The notes under the pieces: model-generated
The model's input: only the letters and a program-made list of their open reading frames with translations
Database searches by the model: none
Told to the model about the DNA's origin: nothing
Program-made: the position numbers and the translations under genes
Part shown: positions 55,776 through 64,000 of the stretch, piece by piece
How positions within the stretch are numbered: the stretch's first letter is position 1
How the letters are laid out: every line of letters begins with the position of its first letter
DNA from: a bacterium
GTDB taxonomy: Bacteria; Vulcanimicrobiota; Vulcanimicrobiia; Vulcanimicrobiales; Vulcanimicrobiaceae
DNA length: 64,000 nt
NCBI GenBank assembly: GCA_021832345.1
Contig: JAKBKY010000002.1
Coordinates: forward strand, 186,001-250,000
Direction: 5' to 3'

Positions 55776-55782
55776 GCGGCGG

Positions 55783-56136
55783 TCATGCCTCCCGCGCCGT
55801 CCTCGGCGAGACCGCAAGGCCGAGGAACACGAGCACCGCCTGATTGAGCCGCAGGATGTCCTCGTCGTCCAATCTGCCGACGCGCGCGCCGACCTTGGTC
55901 TTCGGGACGGTGGTGATCTTGTCCACCATCAGGCGGCAGGCCGCGCGTAAGCCATTGCGTTCGTTCGGCTCCACCGGCAGGCGGAACAGCGGCGCATCGG
56001 TCTCATCCGTTGTGAATGCGTAGACAGTGATGGAATCCGTCGCGTCGAAGCGATCGTCCTGGACGATGACGACTGGGCGCGGCTTGCCCCCATACTCCTT
56101 GCCGCCGGCGACGATCCAGATGTCGCCGCGCCTCAT
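55783..56136 (-). CDS. mazF: MazF-like toxin endoribonuclease
   Basis: PemK/MazF toxins cut mRNA. The N-terminal RRGDIWIVAGGKEYGGKPRPVVIVQDD and DKITTVPKTKVG match the family. ATG 56136 overlaps the antitoxin TGA by 4 bp. 117 aa; ends beside tRNA-Ser. Confidence 0.9.
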   Translation of the reverse strand: MRRGDIWIVAGGKEYGGKPRPVVIVQDDRFDATDSITVYAFTTDETDAPLFRLPVEPNERNGLRAACRLMVDKITTVPKTKVGARVGRLDDEDILRLNQAVLVFLGLAVSPRTAREA

Positions 56137-56357
56137 TCATCACCCGCGACCGAGAGCGCGTCGATGAACGCCTGATCGTCGAACGCATGGGCGCTGGCCG
56201 CGATGGCAAGCGACTGGCGATGCGCTTCGGAGCGGAAGGCGGGGGAACGCACGTCCGGCACCCAAATCTGGATCGGGCGTAGACCCTGCTCGCGCAGCCG
56301 CTCGCGATGTTCTCGCACTTTTACGCGCGAGAGCTTAGCGCTTGATGTCGAGGCCAT
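56133..56357 (-). CDS. mazE: MazE-like antitoxin (DUF3018)
   Basis: The chain VKVREHRERLREQGLRPIQI and WVPDVRSPAFRSEAHRQS is the DUF3018 antitoxin type paired with MazF. GGAGG lies 6 nt before ATG 56357, so this start beats ATG 56363, which touches it. 74 aa. Confidence 0.85.
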   Translation of the reverse strand: MASTSSAKLSRVKVREHRERLREQGLRPIQIWVPDVRSPAFRSEAHRQSLAIAASAHAFDDQAFIDALSVAGDE

Positions 56358-56374
56358 AACCATCCTCCAAATAA

Positions 56375-56403
56375 GTTACATGTAACCTATCATGGATCGT
56401 CAG
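56375..56403 (-). promoter_or_regulatory. mazEF promoter with palindromic operator
   Basis: GTTACATGTAAC (56375-56386) is a perfect 12-bp palindrome. On the minus strand CTGACG and TGTAAC, 17 nt apart, could be -35 and -10, with the operator over the -10 so the MazEF complex could block it. Confidence 0.45.
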
Positions 56404-56508
56404 GTTTGGCCACTCCTTTCACCGTTCGCCGCCCTGCTGAACCAGCGCCGGCGGGCAATGGGCCAACGACGTCGTGGTCGCTCAATGTGCGCTAACGTGT
56501 GCGTTGGA

Positions 56509-57402
56509 TCACCGCCGTTCCCGACGCGCATCAACATGCTTCTTGAAGGCGTCCCTGGGCGGCCTCCGTGTCGAAGCCGGACGAGGTAATGGAGAGGGAC
56601 TTGCCGACTGCACCGCTTGCGGTGAAGCTGCCGAGGACGGGGACGCCGTGGGCGCGGGCGATGACGCCGGCGATGGCAGTGGCGACGGCGACGGCACGAG
56701 CGACGCACTCGGGGGCGTGGTCGGGAATGCGAAATGGTCGAACGTCACATCCGCGATGACGGGGAACGTGAGAAATGCCGCGTGTTCGGTCGCTGAAAAC
56801 ACTCCGTGCGTGATGAGCCAGTGACCGTCGACGGTTGAGAAATCCAGAACGATCGTCATGTCGTGCTGCGTATCGGTCAGCGCGATGCGCGCCGGTAGGC
56901 GCGTCTGCGGATTCTCGACGATCTCCGATGGGTAGAAGCCGGTGATGCGCGGCGTTGGGGCGATGAGAAAGTGAAGATGCCCAGGCGCTGAGTCCGCGGC
57001 GTAGGTTGGATCCCAGAAACTTGCATACGGCACGACCATCGTGACGCTGGGGTTGGGGAGCGGAATCGGAAACTCCAACGGGTTGCCCCGCGTCAGCGTG
57101 ATGTCGATGCTCTTGAGGTTGGCGAAGTATCCGAACGAAAACTGCGAGAGCGGATCGAAGTACGGAATGATTGGAAACGCCTCGCCCATGCGGCGGGCGC
57201 CGCGCGGCAGGTCGTGCATGACGGCCAGGTTATCGGCGACGCGCACGGCGACGCTCCGGTTAATGTTCTGCGTGCGCCCCAGGGTCGGCGCACTGATATG
57301 CGTTTGCTCGCGGTAGGTCATATAGGCCGGCGCAGCGCTCGTATAGGCCTGCGTCGTACGATTGACCAGCAGCGCGAGGGCAAGATCGGGTGAGAGCATC
57401 AT
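56509..57402 (-). CDS. Unknown beta-rich protein with Pro-rich C-terminal tail
   Basis: ATG 57402 (57399 also) starts after the divergent amidohydrolase region. The body of about 220 aa has beta-type segments (SVTMVVPYASFWDPTY, APGHLHFLIAPTPRITG, DMTIVLDFSTVDGHW). The last 80 aa are Ser/Pro-rich then basic. No family recognised. The in-frame start at 57552 would overlap the next gene on the opposite strand. Confidence 0.55.
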   Translation of the reverse strand: MMLSPDLALALLVNRTTQAYTSAAPAYMTYREQTHISAPTLGRTQNINRSVAVRVADNLAVMHDLPRGARRMGEAFPIIPYFDPLSQFSFGYFANLKSIDITLTRGNPLEFPIPLPNPSVTMVVPYASFWDPTYAADSAPGHLHFLIAPTPRITGFYPSEIVENPQTRLPARIALTDTQHDMTIVLDFSTVDGHWLITHGVFSATEHAAFLTFPVIADVTFDHFAFPTTPPSASLVPSPSPLPSPASSPAPTASPSSAASPQAVQSASPSPLPRPASTRRPPRDAFKKHVDARRERR

Positions 57403-57453
57403 TGTCGCGGTTTCGGCGAAGGAAGGATGAGGACCGCTCCACAAGAGCGACCC

Positions 57454-58635
57454 ATGGATCAGTGGCGGCCGATACCAGCGCACGTGACCCAACGGGTCGT
57501 CGATCTTCGGCGCGCGATCCATCGGCGACCGGAGCTCGGATTTGAAGAGCACGAAACCGCGGCCTTAGTCGAGGGCGAGCTCGCTGCCTTGGGCATCTCG
57601 CATCGTCGTGTCGCCGGAACCGGCGTCGTCGGCGTGGTGCGTGGAGCGCGCGGCGGGCGGGTCGTCGCCTTGCGAGCCGATATGGATGCACTGCCGATCG
57701 ACGAGCGAACGGGGCTGGCCTATGCCTCCGAGGTGCCCGGCCGGATGCACGCCTGCGGACACGATGCCCACACGGCGATGCTCTTGGGCGCTGCTCGCGT
57801 ACTTGCCGCCGACAGAGAGCATCTCCGGGGCAGCGTGGTGCTGCTCTTTCAGCCGGCAGAAGAAGGTCCGGGCGGGGCAGCGCCGATGCTGGAGGCCGGG
57901 GTCCTGGACGACCCGCCGGTCGATGCCGCGGCGATGCTGCATGTCGATGCGCGGTTGCCCGCCGGTACCCTCGGGATTACACCCGGGCCCGTCTGCGCCG
58001 CCGCCGATGAGTTTGGGATCGTGGTGCGCGGGCGCGGCGGCCACGGCGCCTACCCTCACACGGCGCTGGACGCGATTCCCGCCGCCGCCGCGATGGTGCT
58101 CGCGCTGCAAAATATTGCGGCCCGAGAGACGGACCCGCTGCGCAGCGTAGTCTTGACCATCGGCACGATCGAGGGCGGATATCGTAATAACGTCATTGCG
58201 GATACGGTGCGGATGACGGGCACCTTGCGAGCCCACGATCCGGATCTGCGCGAGGGACTTGAACCGAAGGTTCGGCGGATTCTCCTGGGCATCGCCGCAG
58301 CCTATGGGGTTGAGGTCGACGTTGAGGTCATACGAGGGTATCCGCCGGTCGTCAACGATCGCTTCCTTGCGGAGGAGTTCTCGCGTGTGGTCAGCGGCAA
58401 TGGGATCCCCGTCATCGCAGCTGAACCCACCATGGGAGCGGAAGACTTCGCGTATTTTGCGCAGCGCGTACCGGGGTTGATGATGCGCCTTGGCATTCGC
58501 AACGAGGCGCTGGGGACGGTCCACTCCGGGCACTCCCCGCTGTTTGCGCTTGACGAGGCGGCCCTACCCGTAGGCATCGCGGCGTTGGTGGGTTTCGTGC
58601 GATGGGCGACGACCCTACCGGAGTACTCGCGGTGA
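57454..58635 (+). CDS. M20D amidohydrolase (hippurate hydrolase/IAA-amino acid type)
   Basis: The metal sites are the Cys and His of MHACGHDAHTAM, the Glu pair of FQPAEEGPGG and His in VHSGHSPLF. M20D enzymes remove acyl groups from amino acids. ATG 57454 is used; ATG 57427 also has a GAAGGA. 393 aa; GTGA overlap with the next gene. Confidence 0.9.
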   Translation: MDQWRPIPAHVTQRVVDLRRAIHRRPELGFEEHETAALVEGELAALGISHRRVAGTGVVGVVRGARGGRVVALRADMDALPIDERTGLAYASEVPGRMHACGHDAHTAMLLGAARVLAADREHLRGSVVLLFQPAEEGPGGAAPMLEAGVLDDPPVDAAAMLHVDARLPAGTLGITPGPVCAAADEFGIVVRGRGGHGAYPHTALDAIPAAAAMVLALQNIAARETDPLRSVVLTIGTIEGGYRNNVIADTVRMTGTLRAHDPDLREGLEPKVRRILLGIAAAYGVEVDVEVIRGYPPVVNDRFLAEEFSRVVSGNGIPVIAAEPTMGAEDFAYFAQRVPGLMMRLGIRNEALGTVHSGHSPLFALDEAALPVGIAALVGFVRWATTLPEYSR

Positions 58636-59132
58636 CCACACCGGAGTCACAAGAGCCTCGCATCCGCGAGCAGCCGCGATGGATCGTCGGCAGCATCGAT
58701 GTAGATGCCTCCGCAGAGGAGGCCTTCGCGTCGCTGCGTACGGTGGAGCGTTGGCCGGCATGGCTGACGTTCTTGCACAGTGCGCGCCTGGGAGAGCCGC
58801 GCGCGCCGCTCCAGATTGGAAGCGACGTCATCTTGCGTTCGGTGATCCCAGGCGAGCCCGAGGAGCTCTACGAGGTCGATGCGTATATCGAAAACTTCCA
58901 TCTCTCGCTTGTGGGCGCATACTCCACCCGCCGGCGGCTGGATTTCCGGCTCGAACGGCGGACCAGCCGCTGCCGAGTTCACGTAAGGATCGCCTACCCG
59001 GCTTACTACGGTCGCCTGGGCGCCATCATCGACGGCATCACGGTACGCCGTCGCCTCAATGCCGAACTCGCCCGGTCGTTGCTCCAGTTCAAGGGGTTGG
59101 TTGAGTTAGCAGTCATTGACCAAGACTGCTAG
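58632..59132 (+). CDS. SRPBCC-fold (START-like) protein
   Basis: The sequence VGSIDVDASAEEAFASLRTVERWPAWLTF and YEVDAYIENFHLSLVGAYST looks like a polyketide-cyclase/SRPBCC lipid-binding protein, which holds hydrophobic ligands. No catalytic motif. GTG 58632 overlaps the upstream stop; ATG 58602 is the alternative. 166 aa. Confidence 0.7.
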   Translation: MTTPESQEPRIREQPRWIVGSIDVDASAEEAFASLRTVERWPAWLTFLHSARLGEPRAPLQIGSDVILRSVIPGEPEELYEVDAYIENFHLSLVGAYSTRRRLDFRLERRTSRCRVHVRIAYPAYYGRLGAIIDGITVRRRLNAELARSLLQFKGLVELAVIDQDC

Positions 59133-59150
59133 GTCCGGTATACTTCGCCT

Positions 59151-59471
59151 ATGCCGTTGTACGATTACCAGTGCGCGACGTGCCACGCCGTGACCGAGGT
59201 TCGCCATGGGTTCGGCGAGGTGCATGAGGCGCCGTGCCCAAGCTGTGGGGGCAAGCTGATGCGCGTCTTCAATCCAGCGCCGATCCTCTTTAGGGGCTCG
59301 GGTTTCTATGCAACCGACTCCCGTGCAAGCGCCTCCCAGGCCTCGGCCGCCGCGGAGAAGACCGCAGCGCCGCAGACGCCTGCGCCGACCGAGGCCAAGC
59401 CCGCAGCCGCGCAAGGGCAGCCTGCGGCCTCACCGGCGAAACCGGCTGGGTCGTCGGAGAGCGCCGCCTAA
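59151..59471 (+). CDS. FmdB-like zinc-ribbon protein
   Basis: MPLYDYQCATCHAVTEV and APCPSCGGKLMRVF form the CxxC...CxxC zinc ribbon of FmdB. The rest is a Pro/Ala-rich tail. The role is regulatory in Methylophilus but not known here. Its end overlaps the convergent methyltransferase by 4 bp. Confidence 0.85.
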   Translation: MPLYDYQCATCHAVTEVRHGFGEVHEAPCPSCGGKLMRVFNPAPILFRGSGFYATDSRASASQASAAAEKTAAPQTPAPTEAKPAAAQGQPAASPAKPAGSSESAA

Positions 59472-60610
59472 GGCGGCGAGTTCGGGTCTTCCGGCGGCTC
59501 CCATTCCCACCCAAACGGGGAGACCGCAGCGGGCGTGGCCGGTGCGCCGGCGTCGTGAGGCGGAACGGCGAAGGGCATCCCAAAAGGTGGTACAGAGTGC
59601 TCGGCACTCGGCGGTGGGGGCGCTCCAAAGGGTAACCCAGGCACAAATGTGGGCGGCGGCTCGAGGTGAGCGGCCCAGTTCGGTTGCGGCGAGCTTCCCG
59701 GGGAGGAGGCCGGCGGCGCGGACGGTGGCGGCACGGACGGTGTCGCAGGAGCCGCCGGGGTCGCAGTGGGTTCGACCGGCGGGAACTCGTAACCGGCCGC
59801 CGCCGTAACTTCGCGGACGCTCGGTATCGGCGCTGTCGCAGTGACGAGAGCCGGGGGCTCTTCTCGCGCCGAGAACTGCGGAATCGGCAGCTCGCCGACG
59901 GGGGCGCCGACCAGGATGTACCGCGGCTGAGGCAACAGCAGCGCATCGCTGCGTGCCACGATCGCGCGTAACTCCTCAAGATAGTTTTGCGGGATATCCT
60001 CGACGCGCATGGTGGCCAGCAGCAGCGCGATCGTATCGGCCAGGTACTCTCGCGGTGGAACCTTCGCAAAGGCAAAGACGTGTTGCGAAATCTCGGCCTT
60101 CGTCGACTGCAACAGTTTCTTCCAATACTCCAGCGGTTGGTAGTACTCGAACTGACCGAGTTCGCGTTTCGCTTGCGAGTAGAGGAGCGCGATGCGTTTG
60201 CCGAGCGGGTCGGTTGGCGGAGCGGGTTCGACGATGGCGACTCGCCGTGCAACGCGGGCGAGCTCGGAGACGACCTGCGCGTGGAAGAACGGGTCGACCT
60301 CATGCAAATAATGTGAGGCTACGGCCAGGTCGAATGAGCGCTCTTTTGCCGGGATGACCGACGTACTCCCGCGCATCAGCGTCGCGCCAAGCGAGGCGAA
60401 CCGGCGGATGACGTCGTCTCGATGCTCGATGACCGTCACGCGCGCGTCGATCGCGCAGGCGCGTCGTACGAGCCCACCGTCTGGGCCGTAGCCGCAGATG
60501 AGCACGCGCATCTCCGGTTCCACGACGAGCGCCTCCCACACAAGGGTCTCGATCCGGCGAGCCTCGCGGTCGAATTCGTCGGCGGTGTAGACCGGAGCGT
60601 GAGCGTTCAT
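59468..60610 (-). CDS. Class I methyltransferase-like protein with Pro-rich tail
   Basis: A SAM-like core (MRVLICGYGPDGGLVRRA, VTVIEHRD, FDLAVASHYLHEVDP) covers residues 30-180. The last about 140 aa form a Pro-rich low-complexity tail (TPSVPPPSAPPASSPG). The target is unknown. ATG 60610 overlaps the aroA stop (ATGA). 380 aa. Confidence 0.7.
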   Translation of the reverse strand: MNAHAPVYTADEFDREARRIETLVWEALVVEPEMRVLICGYGPDGGLVRRACAIDARVTVIEHRDDVIRRFASLGATLMRGSTSVIPAKERSFDLAVASHYLHEVDPFFHAQVVSELARVARRVAIVEPAPPTDPLGKRIALLYSQAKRELGQFEYYQPLEYWKKLLQSTKAEISQHVFAFAKVPPREYLADTIALLLATMRVEDIPQNYLEELRAIVARSDALLLPQPRYILVGAPVGELPIPQFSAREEPPALVTATAPIPSVREVTAAAGYEFPPVEPTATPAAPATPSVPPPSAPPASSPGSSPQPNWAAHLEPPPTFVPGLPFGAPPPPSAEHSVPPFGMPFAVPPHDAGAPATPAAVSPFGWEWEPPEDPNSPP

Positions 60611-61887
60611 CGCGGCAAGAGTGTTCGCCATCTCTCCAAGAACCCCGGGAAGCTGACATCGATGCAATCGGGGTCATCCACCCGGAGCGGGCCGGCGCCT
60701 GCCGCCAGGGCCGCTGCGGCCATAGCGGTTCGGTGGTCGCCACGGGTCAGGATCACGCCTTCTCGGCTACGCGGTCGGCCGCCGTGGACGACGATGCCGT
60801 CACGCAGAGTCTCGTAGGCGATGCCCACGGCATCGAGGAGCTGCTCGATGGCGGCGATGCGGTCGGATTCCTTCATGCGCAGGTCACCGATGCCCGTAAT
60901 GCGCGTGCTTCCCTCGGCGAAGGCCGCCGCGACCGCGAGCAGCAGAATCTCGTCTACGGCACGCAGGGCCAGAGCGGGGTCCACAACTGCGCCGTGGAGG
61001 GGCGCGTAGCGAACCAGCAGATCGGCGACCGGCTCACCGCCGAGCTCTCGTAGGTTGCGTTGCTCGATGGAGGCCCCCATCCGCACCAGCACCTCGAGGA
61101 GACCGGTACGCGTTGGGTTGACGCCGACGTCGCGTACGATGATCTCACTACCTGGGCTGACGGTCGCTGCCACGATTGCGGAACCGGCGGAAGAGAGGTC
61201 GCCTGGTATCTCAATGGGAGCGTCGCGAAAGCGTGGAGGTTCTCGCAGCGTCGTCTGATGGGCGTCGTACTCGATCGTCGCGCCCAAAGAGGCGAGCAGA
61301 CGCTCCGTGTGGTCGCGAGAACCTCGGTCGCCGGTGATCGATATGGGCACGCGAGCGTAGAGGCCCGCCAGCAGCAACGCGCTCTTCACTTGTGCGGATG
61401 GGGAGAGCAGAATGAAGTTGCGGGTCTGTGGCGTTGCAGTGCCTTCGATGCGCAGCGGCAGTCTCCCGGAAGTGGTTTCGATGCGGGCGCCGAAGGCGCG
61501 CAACTGCGCCGCAACCGGCTCCATGGGACGCGCACGCAACGAGGCGTCGCCATCGAGCGTCGCATGCAGATTCGCACCGGCGCAGAGCCCCGCAAGCATG
61601 CGTGCGGTCGAACCGGAGTTCATGCAGTCGATCGTAGAGGCCGGATCGACGAGCCTGCCGCCGCACACGATCGTCTCCTCGGCATCGTGTCTGACCTGCG
61701 CGCCGAGCGCCACCAACGCCTGCGCGGTCGCCCGAACGTCACGACCGAGGTTGAGGTTCACGATGCGGGTGGGTCGATCGTTCGCGGCGGCGACCAGAAG
61801 CGCGCGGTGAGAGATCGACTTGTCACCGGGAACGCGAAGTTCACCGCGCAGGGCGCCTTGACCCATCTCCGTCAGCGACTGCTGCAT
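60607..61887 (-). CDS. aroA: 3-phosphoshikimate 1-carboxyvinyltransferase (EPSP synthase)
   Basis: AroA joins PEP to shikimate 3-phosphate. VPGDKSISHRALLVAA, NSGSTARMLAG, IPGDLSSAGSAIVAA and LRMKESDRIAAI are standard. ATG 61887; the open frame upstream runs through the tRNA-Leu gene and is not coding. 426 aa. Confidence 0.94.
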   Translation of the reverse strand: MQQSLTEMGQGALRGELRVPGDKSISHRALLVAAANDRPTRIVNLNLGRDVRATAQALVALGAQVRHDAEETIVCGGRLVDPASTIDCMNSGSTARMLAGLCAGANLHATLDGDASLRARPMEPVAAQLRAFGARIETTSGRLPLRIEGTATPQTRNFILLSPSAQVKSALLLAGLYARVPISITGDRGSRDHTERLLASLGATIEYDAHQTTLREPPRFRDAPIEIPGDLSSAGSAIVAATVSPGSEIIVRDVGVNPTRTGLLEVLVRMGASIEQRNLRELGGEPVADLLVRYAPLHGAVVDPALALRAVDEILLLAVAAAFAEGSTRITGIGDLRMKESDRIAAIEQLLDAVGIAYETLRDGIVVHGGRPRSREGVILTRGDHRTAMAAAALAAGAGPLRVDDPDCIDVSFPGFLERWRTLLPR

Positions 61888-61915
61888 GCGTGGGATGATT
61901 CCTAGGAGGATAGTA

Positions 61916-61999
61916 TGGTGGGGAAGGTGGGATTTGAACCCACACGGGTTGCCCCGGCCGCTTTTGAGGCGGCTGCGTCTGCCGTTCCGCCACTTCCCC
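61916..61999 (-). tRNA. tRNA-Leu (CAA)
   Basis: On the minus strand acceptor GGGGAAG pairs with CTTCCCC, the loop CTCAAAA has CAA, with a variable arm and GTGGG-TTCAAAT-CCCAC. Discriminator A and an encoded CCA end at 61916. Confidence 0.95.
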
Positions 62000-62012
62000 G
62001 AGAGTCGAGCGG

Positions 62013-62181
62013 CTAGGAGGCTGTCGGAGTTAAGCACGCTTCCGTCTTTGGGCCGCCTTTTACCCGAATATTTCGTTGCTCATCAGTCACGAAGCTACGG
62101 CTTCGCTCCTTCTTCGCGCCTCGTCTCCGAACAAAATTCGGCGCCAAATCCGAAAACAGCTTAACTCCGATAGCCTCCTAG
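62013..62181. mobile_element. 169-bp MITE-like element
   Basis: Ends 62013-62035 and 62159-62181 are inverted repeats matching at 22 of 23 positions. Inner CTA-GGAGG and CCTCC-TAG suggest TA duplications, as made by IS630/Tc1-type transposases, with 20-bp ends GGAGGCTGTCGGAGTTAAGC. A CGAAGC-TACG-GCTTCG hairpin lies near the middle. No coding frame. It begins 14 bp from tRNA-Leu. Confidence 0.6.
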
Positions 62182-62318
62182 GGCCGATTCGTGCGCATCA
62201 GGCGGCGGGCCTGCGTCGCATTCGCTGCCCGCAGCACGCCGAGGCGCAGCGTCACGCAATCTTGGACGAACACCAGGCCCACAAGTAGGAGCTGACCCTC
62301 GCGCCGAACTGCGGTCAG

Positions 62319-63362
62319 GTGTCTACTGCACTCTCGCCGCTGGCGACGCTCCTGGGTACGCAAGGGGCGATTCTCGTCGATGTCGTCGATAGCCCGGCGT
62401 TAGCGGAGAATCCACTCGGCGATGCCGCCGCGCGGCCGGTCGTGGTCTACCTTCCGCCGGGTTACGATCCGCAGGGGTCGACTCGCTATCCGGTCCTGTA
62501 CTGCTTGCACGGCTATACCGGCGATGCGGCGGCGCTCGTGAGTGCGCGGCCCTGGGAGACCAACGTCGTGCAGTGGATGGATCGCTTGCTTGTCGAGCGT
62601 CGCATGCCTGCGGCGATCCTCGTGATTGTCGATGGGTTTACGAGGTTGGGTGGCTCGCAGTATGTCGATTCCGTCCATAATGGCCTGTATGCGACCTACG
62701 TGGTGCGAGACGTCGTGGGGCACATCGATCGAACCTACCGGACGATTGCCGGCGAAGGCGGTCGAGCAGTCTTCGGCAAGTCATCCGGCGGGTTTGGTGC
62801 GATGCACCTCATTCTTGAACACCCAGGGACGTTTGCAGCCTTTGCGTCTCACAGCGGGGACGCCTACTTTCGCTATGCGCATCCCCCCTCGTTTCCGGCG
62901 GCGCAACGAATCCTTGAGGCGCACCACTGGGAGATCGCCGCCTTCGTTGCAGCCTTTGAATCGGCGCACAAGCGCCCAAAGAGCGAGTACGTGACCATGG
63001 AGATGCTTGGTTACGCGGCCGCGTACTCTCCTCGAAGTGCCGTGGCCTTCGATCTCGATCTGCCTTTCGATCGGATCAGCGGAGAGCTTCGAGAGGATAT
63101 CTTTGCACGATGGCTGGCGTTTGACCCGGTTGAACGCGCCTCAAGACATCGCGCGGAACTAGCTCGCCTCCGTCTACGTTATCTCGACTGTGGCCGGCGC
63201 GACGAGTATGGGCTCGACATCGGCGCACGAGCCATGACCCAGCGCATCCGCGATCTCGGTTTGCAGGTCGAACACCAGGAGTTTGACGACGATCATCGCA
63301 ACGTCGGGTACCGCTACGAAGTCTCCCTCCCTTTGCTGACCGAGGTCTTGGATCGAAATTGA
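62319..63362 (+). CDS. Alpha/beta-hydrolase esterase (esterase D/FrmB-like)
   Basis: PGYDPQGSTRYPVLYCLHGYTG gives the oxyanion region, and the nucleophile Ser is in FGKSSGGFGAMHL; the late DDHRNVGYRY carries the likely catalytic His. Esterase D-like enzymes cut acyl esters. GTG 62319; 347 aa. TTG/TGA overlap with the next gene. Confidence 0.85.
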   Translation: MSTALSPLATLLGTQGAILVDVVDSPALAENPLGDAAARPVVVYLPPGYDPQGSTRYPVLYCLHGYTGDAAALVSARPWETNVVQWMDRLLVERRMPAAILVIVDGFTRLGGSQYVDSVHNGLYATYVVRDVVGHIDRTYRTIAGEGGRAVFGKSSGGFGAMHLILEHPGTFAAFASHSGDAYFRYAHPPSFPAAQRILEAHHWEIAAFVAAFESAHKRPKSEYVTMEMLGYAAAYSPRSAVAFDLDLPFDRISGELREDIFARWLAFDPVERASRHRAELARLRLRYLDCGRRDEYGLDIGARAMTQRIRDLGLQVEHQEFDDDHRNVGYRYEVSLPLLTEVLDRN

Positions 63363-63934
63363 AGTTACGAAGCTTTGCGATATGCCTGCTCATCCTCATG
63401 TCCGCAGGCAGCGCCTCGGCACAGGTGGCCGCACCAACGCCCGCACCGACTCCGACACCCAACCCAACGTACAGCGATCGCGCGCTCCATTACGCACCAC
63501 CGCCGGGGTACGTCCCACTGATGATTCGACACATCCCATCGGCGGAGTTGCCCGGCCCCGTCGTCGTTGCCGCATGGGGTCGAAATTTTCGCCAAGAGAA
63601 TCAGAAGCTGATCGAAATCACGTTGCGGCCATATACCGAATCGACGCACTCTTTTCGTGTCGACATTGCCAATCAGCTACGCGACAAGATTAACGGCATC
63701 GTTATCATCAATCAAGGGATCGTCAAGACCAGTAACGGGATGCCGGCCTACTTCTTGAAGATCATCACCGGCAGTGGATTTACGCGCATGGTTATTCGCG
63801 AGCTTGCCTGGAGCGACGGCGTCCGCGGCGTGCAGCTATCCATTGCCAGTCGCGTGGGAATGGTGAGCAATCAAGAAGCGCTACGCGCGCTCGAACGCGC
63901 CTATGCCGTCCGCTATCCGCAAGGTCAGCCCTAG
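63359..63934 (+). CDS. Secreted protein of unknown function
   Basis: A TTG at 63359 overlaps the esterase stop and starts a signal peptide (MKLRSFAICLLILMSAGSAS). A short Pro/Thr tract (PTPAPTPTPNPTYSD) precedes a domain of about 140 aa with VSGRNFRQENQKLIEITL-like text (WGRNFRQENQKLIEI). Unknown family; co-translated with the esterase. Confidence 0.6.
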   Translation: MKLRSFAICLLILMSAGSASAQVAAPTPAPTPTPNPTYSDRALHYAPPPGYVPLMIRHIPSAELPGPVVVAAWGRNFRQENQKLIEITLRPYTESTHSFRVDIANQLRDKINGIVIINQGIVKTSNGMPAYFLKIITGSGFTRMVIRELAWSDGVRGVQLSIASRVGMVSNQEALRALERAYAVRYPQGQP

Positions 63935-63948
63935 GAATCCGTCGGTTT

Positions 63949-64000
63949 CTAGCCTAAGGTGGTCTCCAGATCTTCCAGGAGATCTTCACAATCTTCGATG
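63949..64000 (-). CDS. C-terminal end of a minus-strand gene (partial)
   Basis: The last bases read on the minus strand as IEDCEDLLEDLETTLG and then TAG. The acidic helical pattern looks like coding sequence, but 16 residues are too few to name it. Confidence 0.4.
   Translation of the reverse strand, partial: IEDCEDLLEDLETTLG

Noticed and set aside
59290-60303. A 337-aa Arg/Ser/Pro-rich minus frame
   Set aside because: It is a shifted frame of the methyltransferase gene's Pro-rich tail.

Overview
The window is a densely packed, GC-rich bacterial chromosome segment with mostly short intergenic gaps. Many neighbouring genes share ATGA, GTGA or TAATG stop/start overlaps, and GTG and TTG starts are common. 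Several blocks follow the gene order of Gram-positive (Terrabacteria) genomes: rpmE-prfA-prmC, and hit-rpsU-yqeY-nfeD-floA-phoH-ybeY-dgkA-recO followed by ruvX-mltG-DUF1292. Secreted S53 and S8 peptidases, a eukaryote/archaea-type ProRS, an Amj-type lipid II flippase and Pro-rich secreted proteins also occur. My best guess is an uncultured Terrabacteria-like lineage such as Eremiobacterota (WPS-2). That is an inference from gene content; no rRNA gene is present to confirm it.

Layout. 1-6.5 kb: a partial amino-acid permease, a Nudix hydrolase, a cobalamin adenosyltransferase, proS, an M16 peptidase and amj. 6.5-7.9 kb: a lower-GC islet with a small Pro-rich peptide gene and an orphan secreted protein. 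8-12.1 kb: a lipoprotein, then a membrane glycosyltransferase group on the minus strand (GT39, GtrA, PIG-V). 12.2-18.2 kb: glpX, a pyridine-nucleotide oxidoreductase, a nitrilase-type amidase next to NadE, a siroheme-synthase-like protein and CinA, together an NAD-centred group. 18.4-22.1 kb: a lipoprotein subtilase and a PAS-GAF-SpoIIE phosphatase.

22.1-27.3 kb holds a tightly coupled minus-strand operon: a truncated PLP-enzyme remnant, a CoA-binding protein, LuxE-like and LuxC-like proteins, a class III aminotransferase and a Gfo/Idh oxidoreductase. This is the best candidate for an undescribed pathway, possibly acid to aldehyde to amine. leuCD diverges from it. 29-34 kb: secreted proteins and a sedolisin. 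34-41.4 kb: rpmE, prfA, prmC, pyrG, two glycosyltransferases and a stalk-domain protein. 41.4-52.5 kb: the conserved housekeeping run, including a DgkA-PAP2 fusion and a glycosyltransferase that seems to start at ATT.

52.5-56.4 kb: five tRNA genes with tadA, a TnpB element with subterminal hairpins and a candidate omega RNA, a reduced aspartyl-protease-like gene, and a MazEF pair with a palindromic operator. 56.5-64 kb: a Pro-rich protein, an M20 amidohydrolase, an SRPBCC protein, FmdB, a methyltransferase-like protein, aroA, tRNA-Leu, a 169-bp MITE-like element with 20-bp inverted ends next to TA, an esterase and a secreted protein. The last 52 bases are the end of another minus-strand gene.
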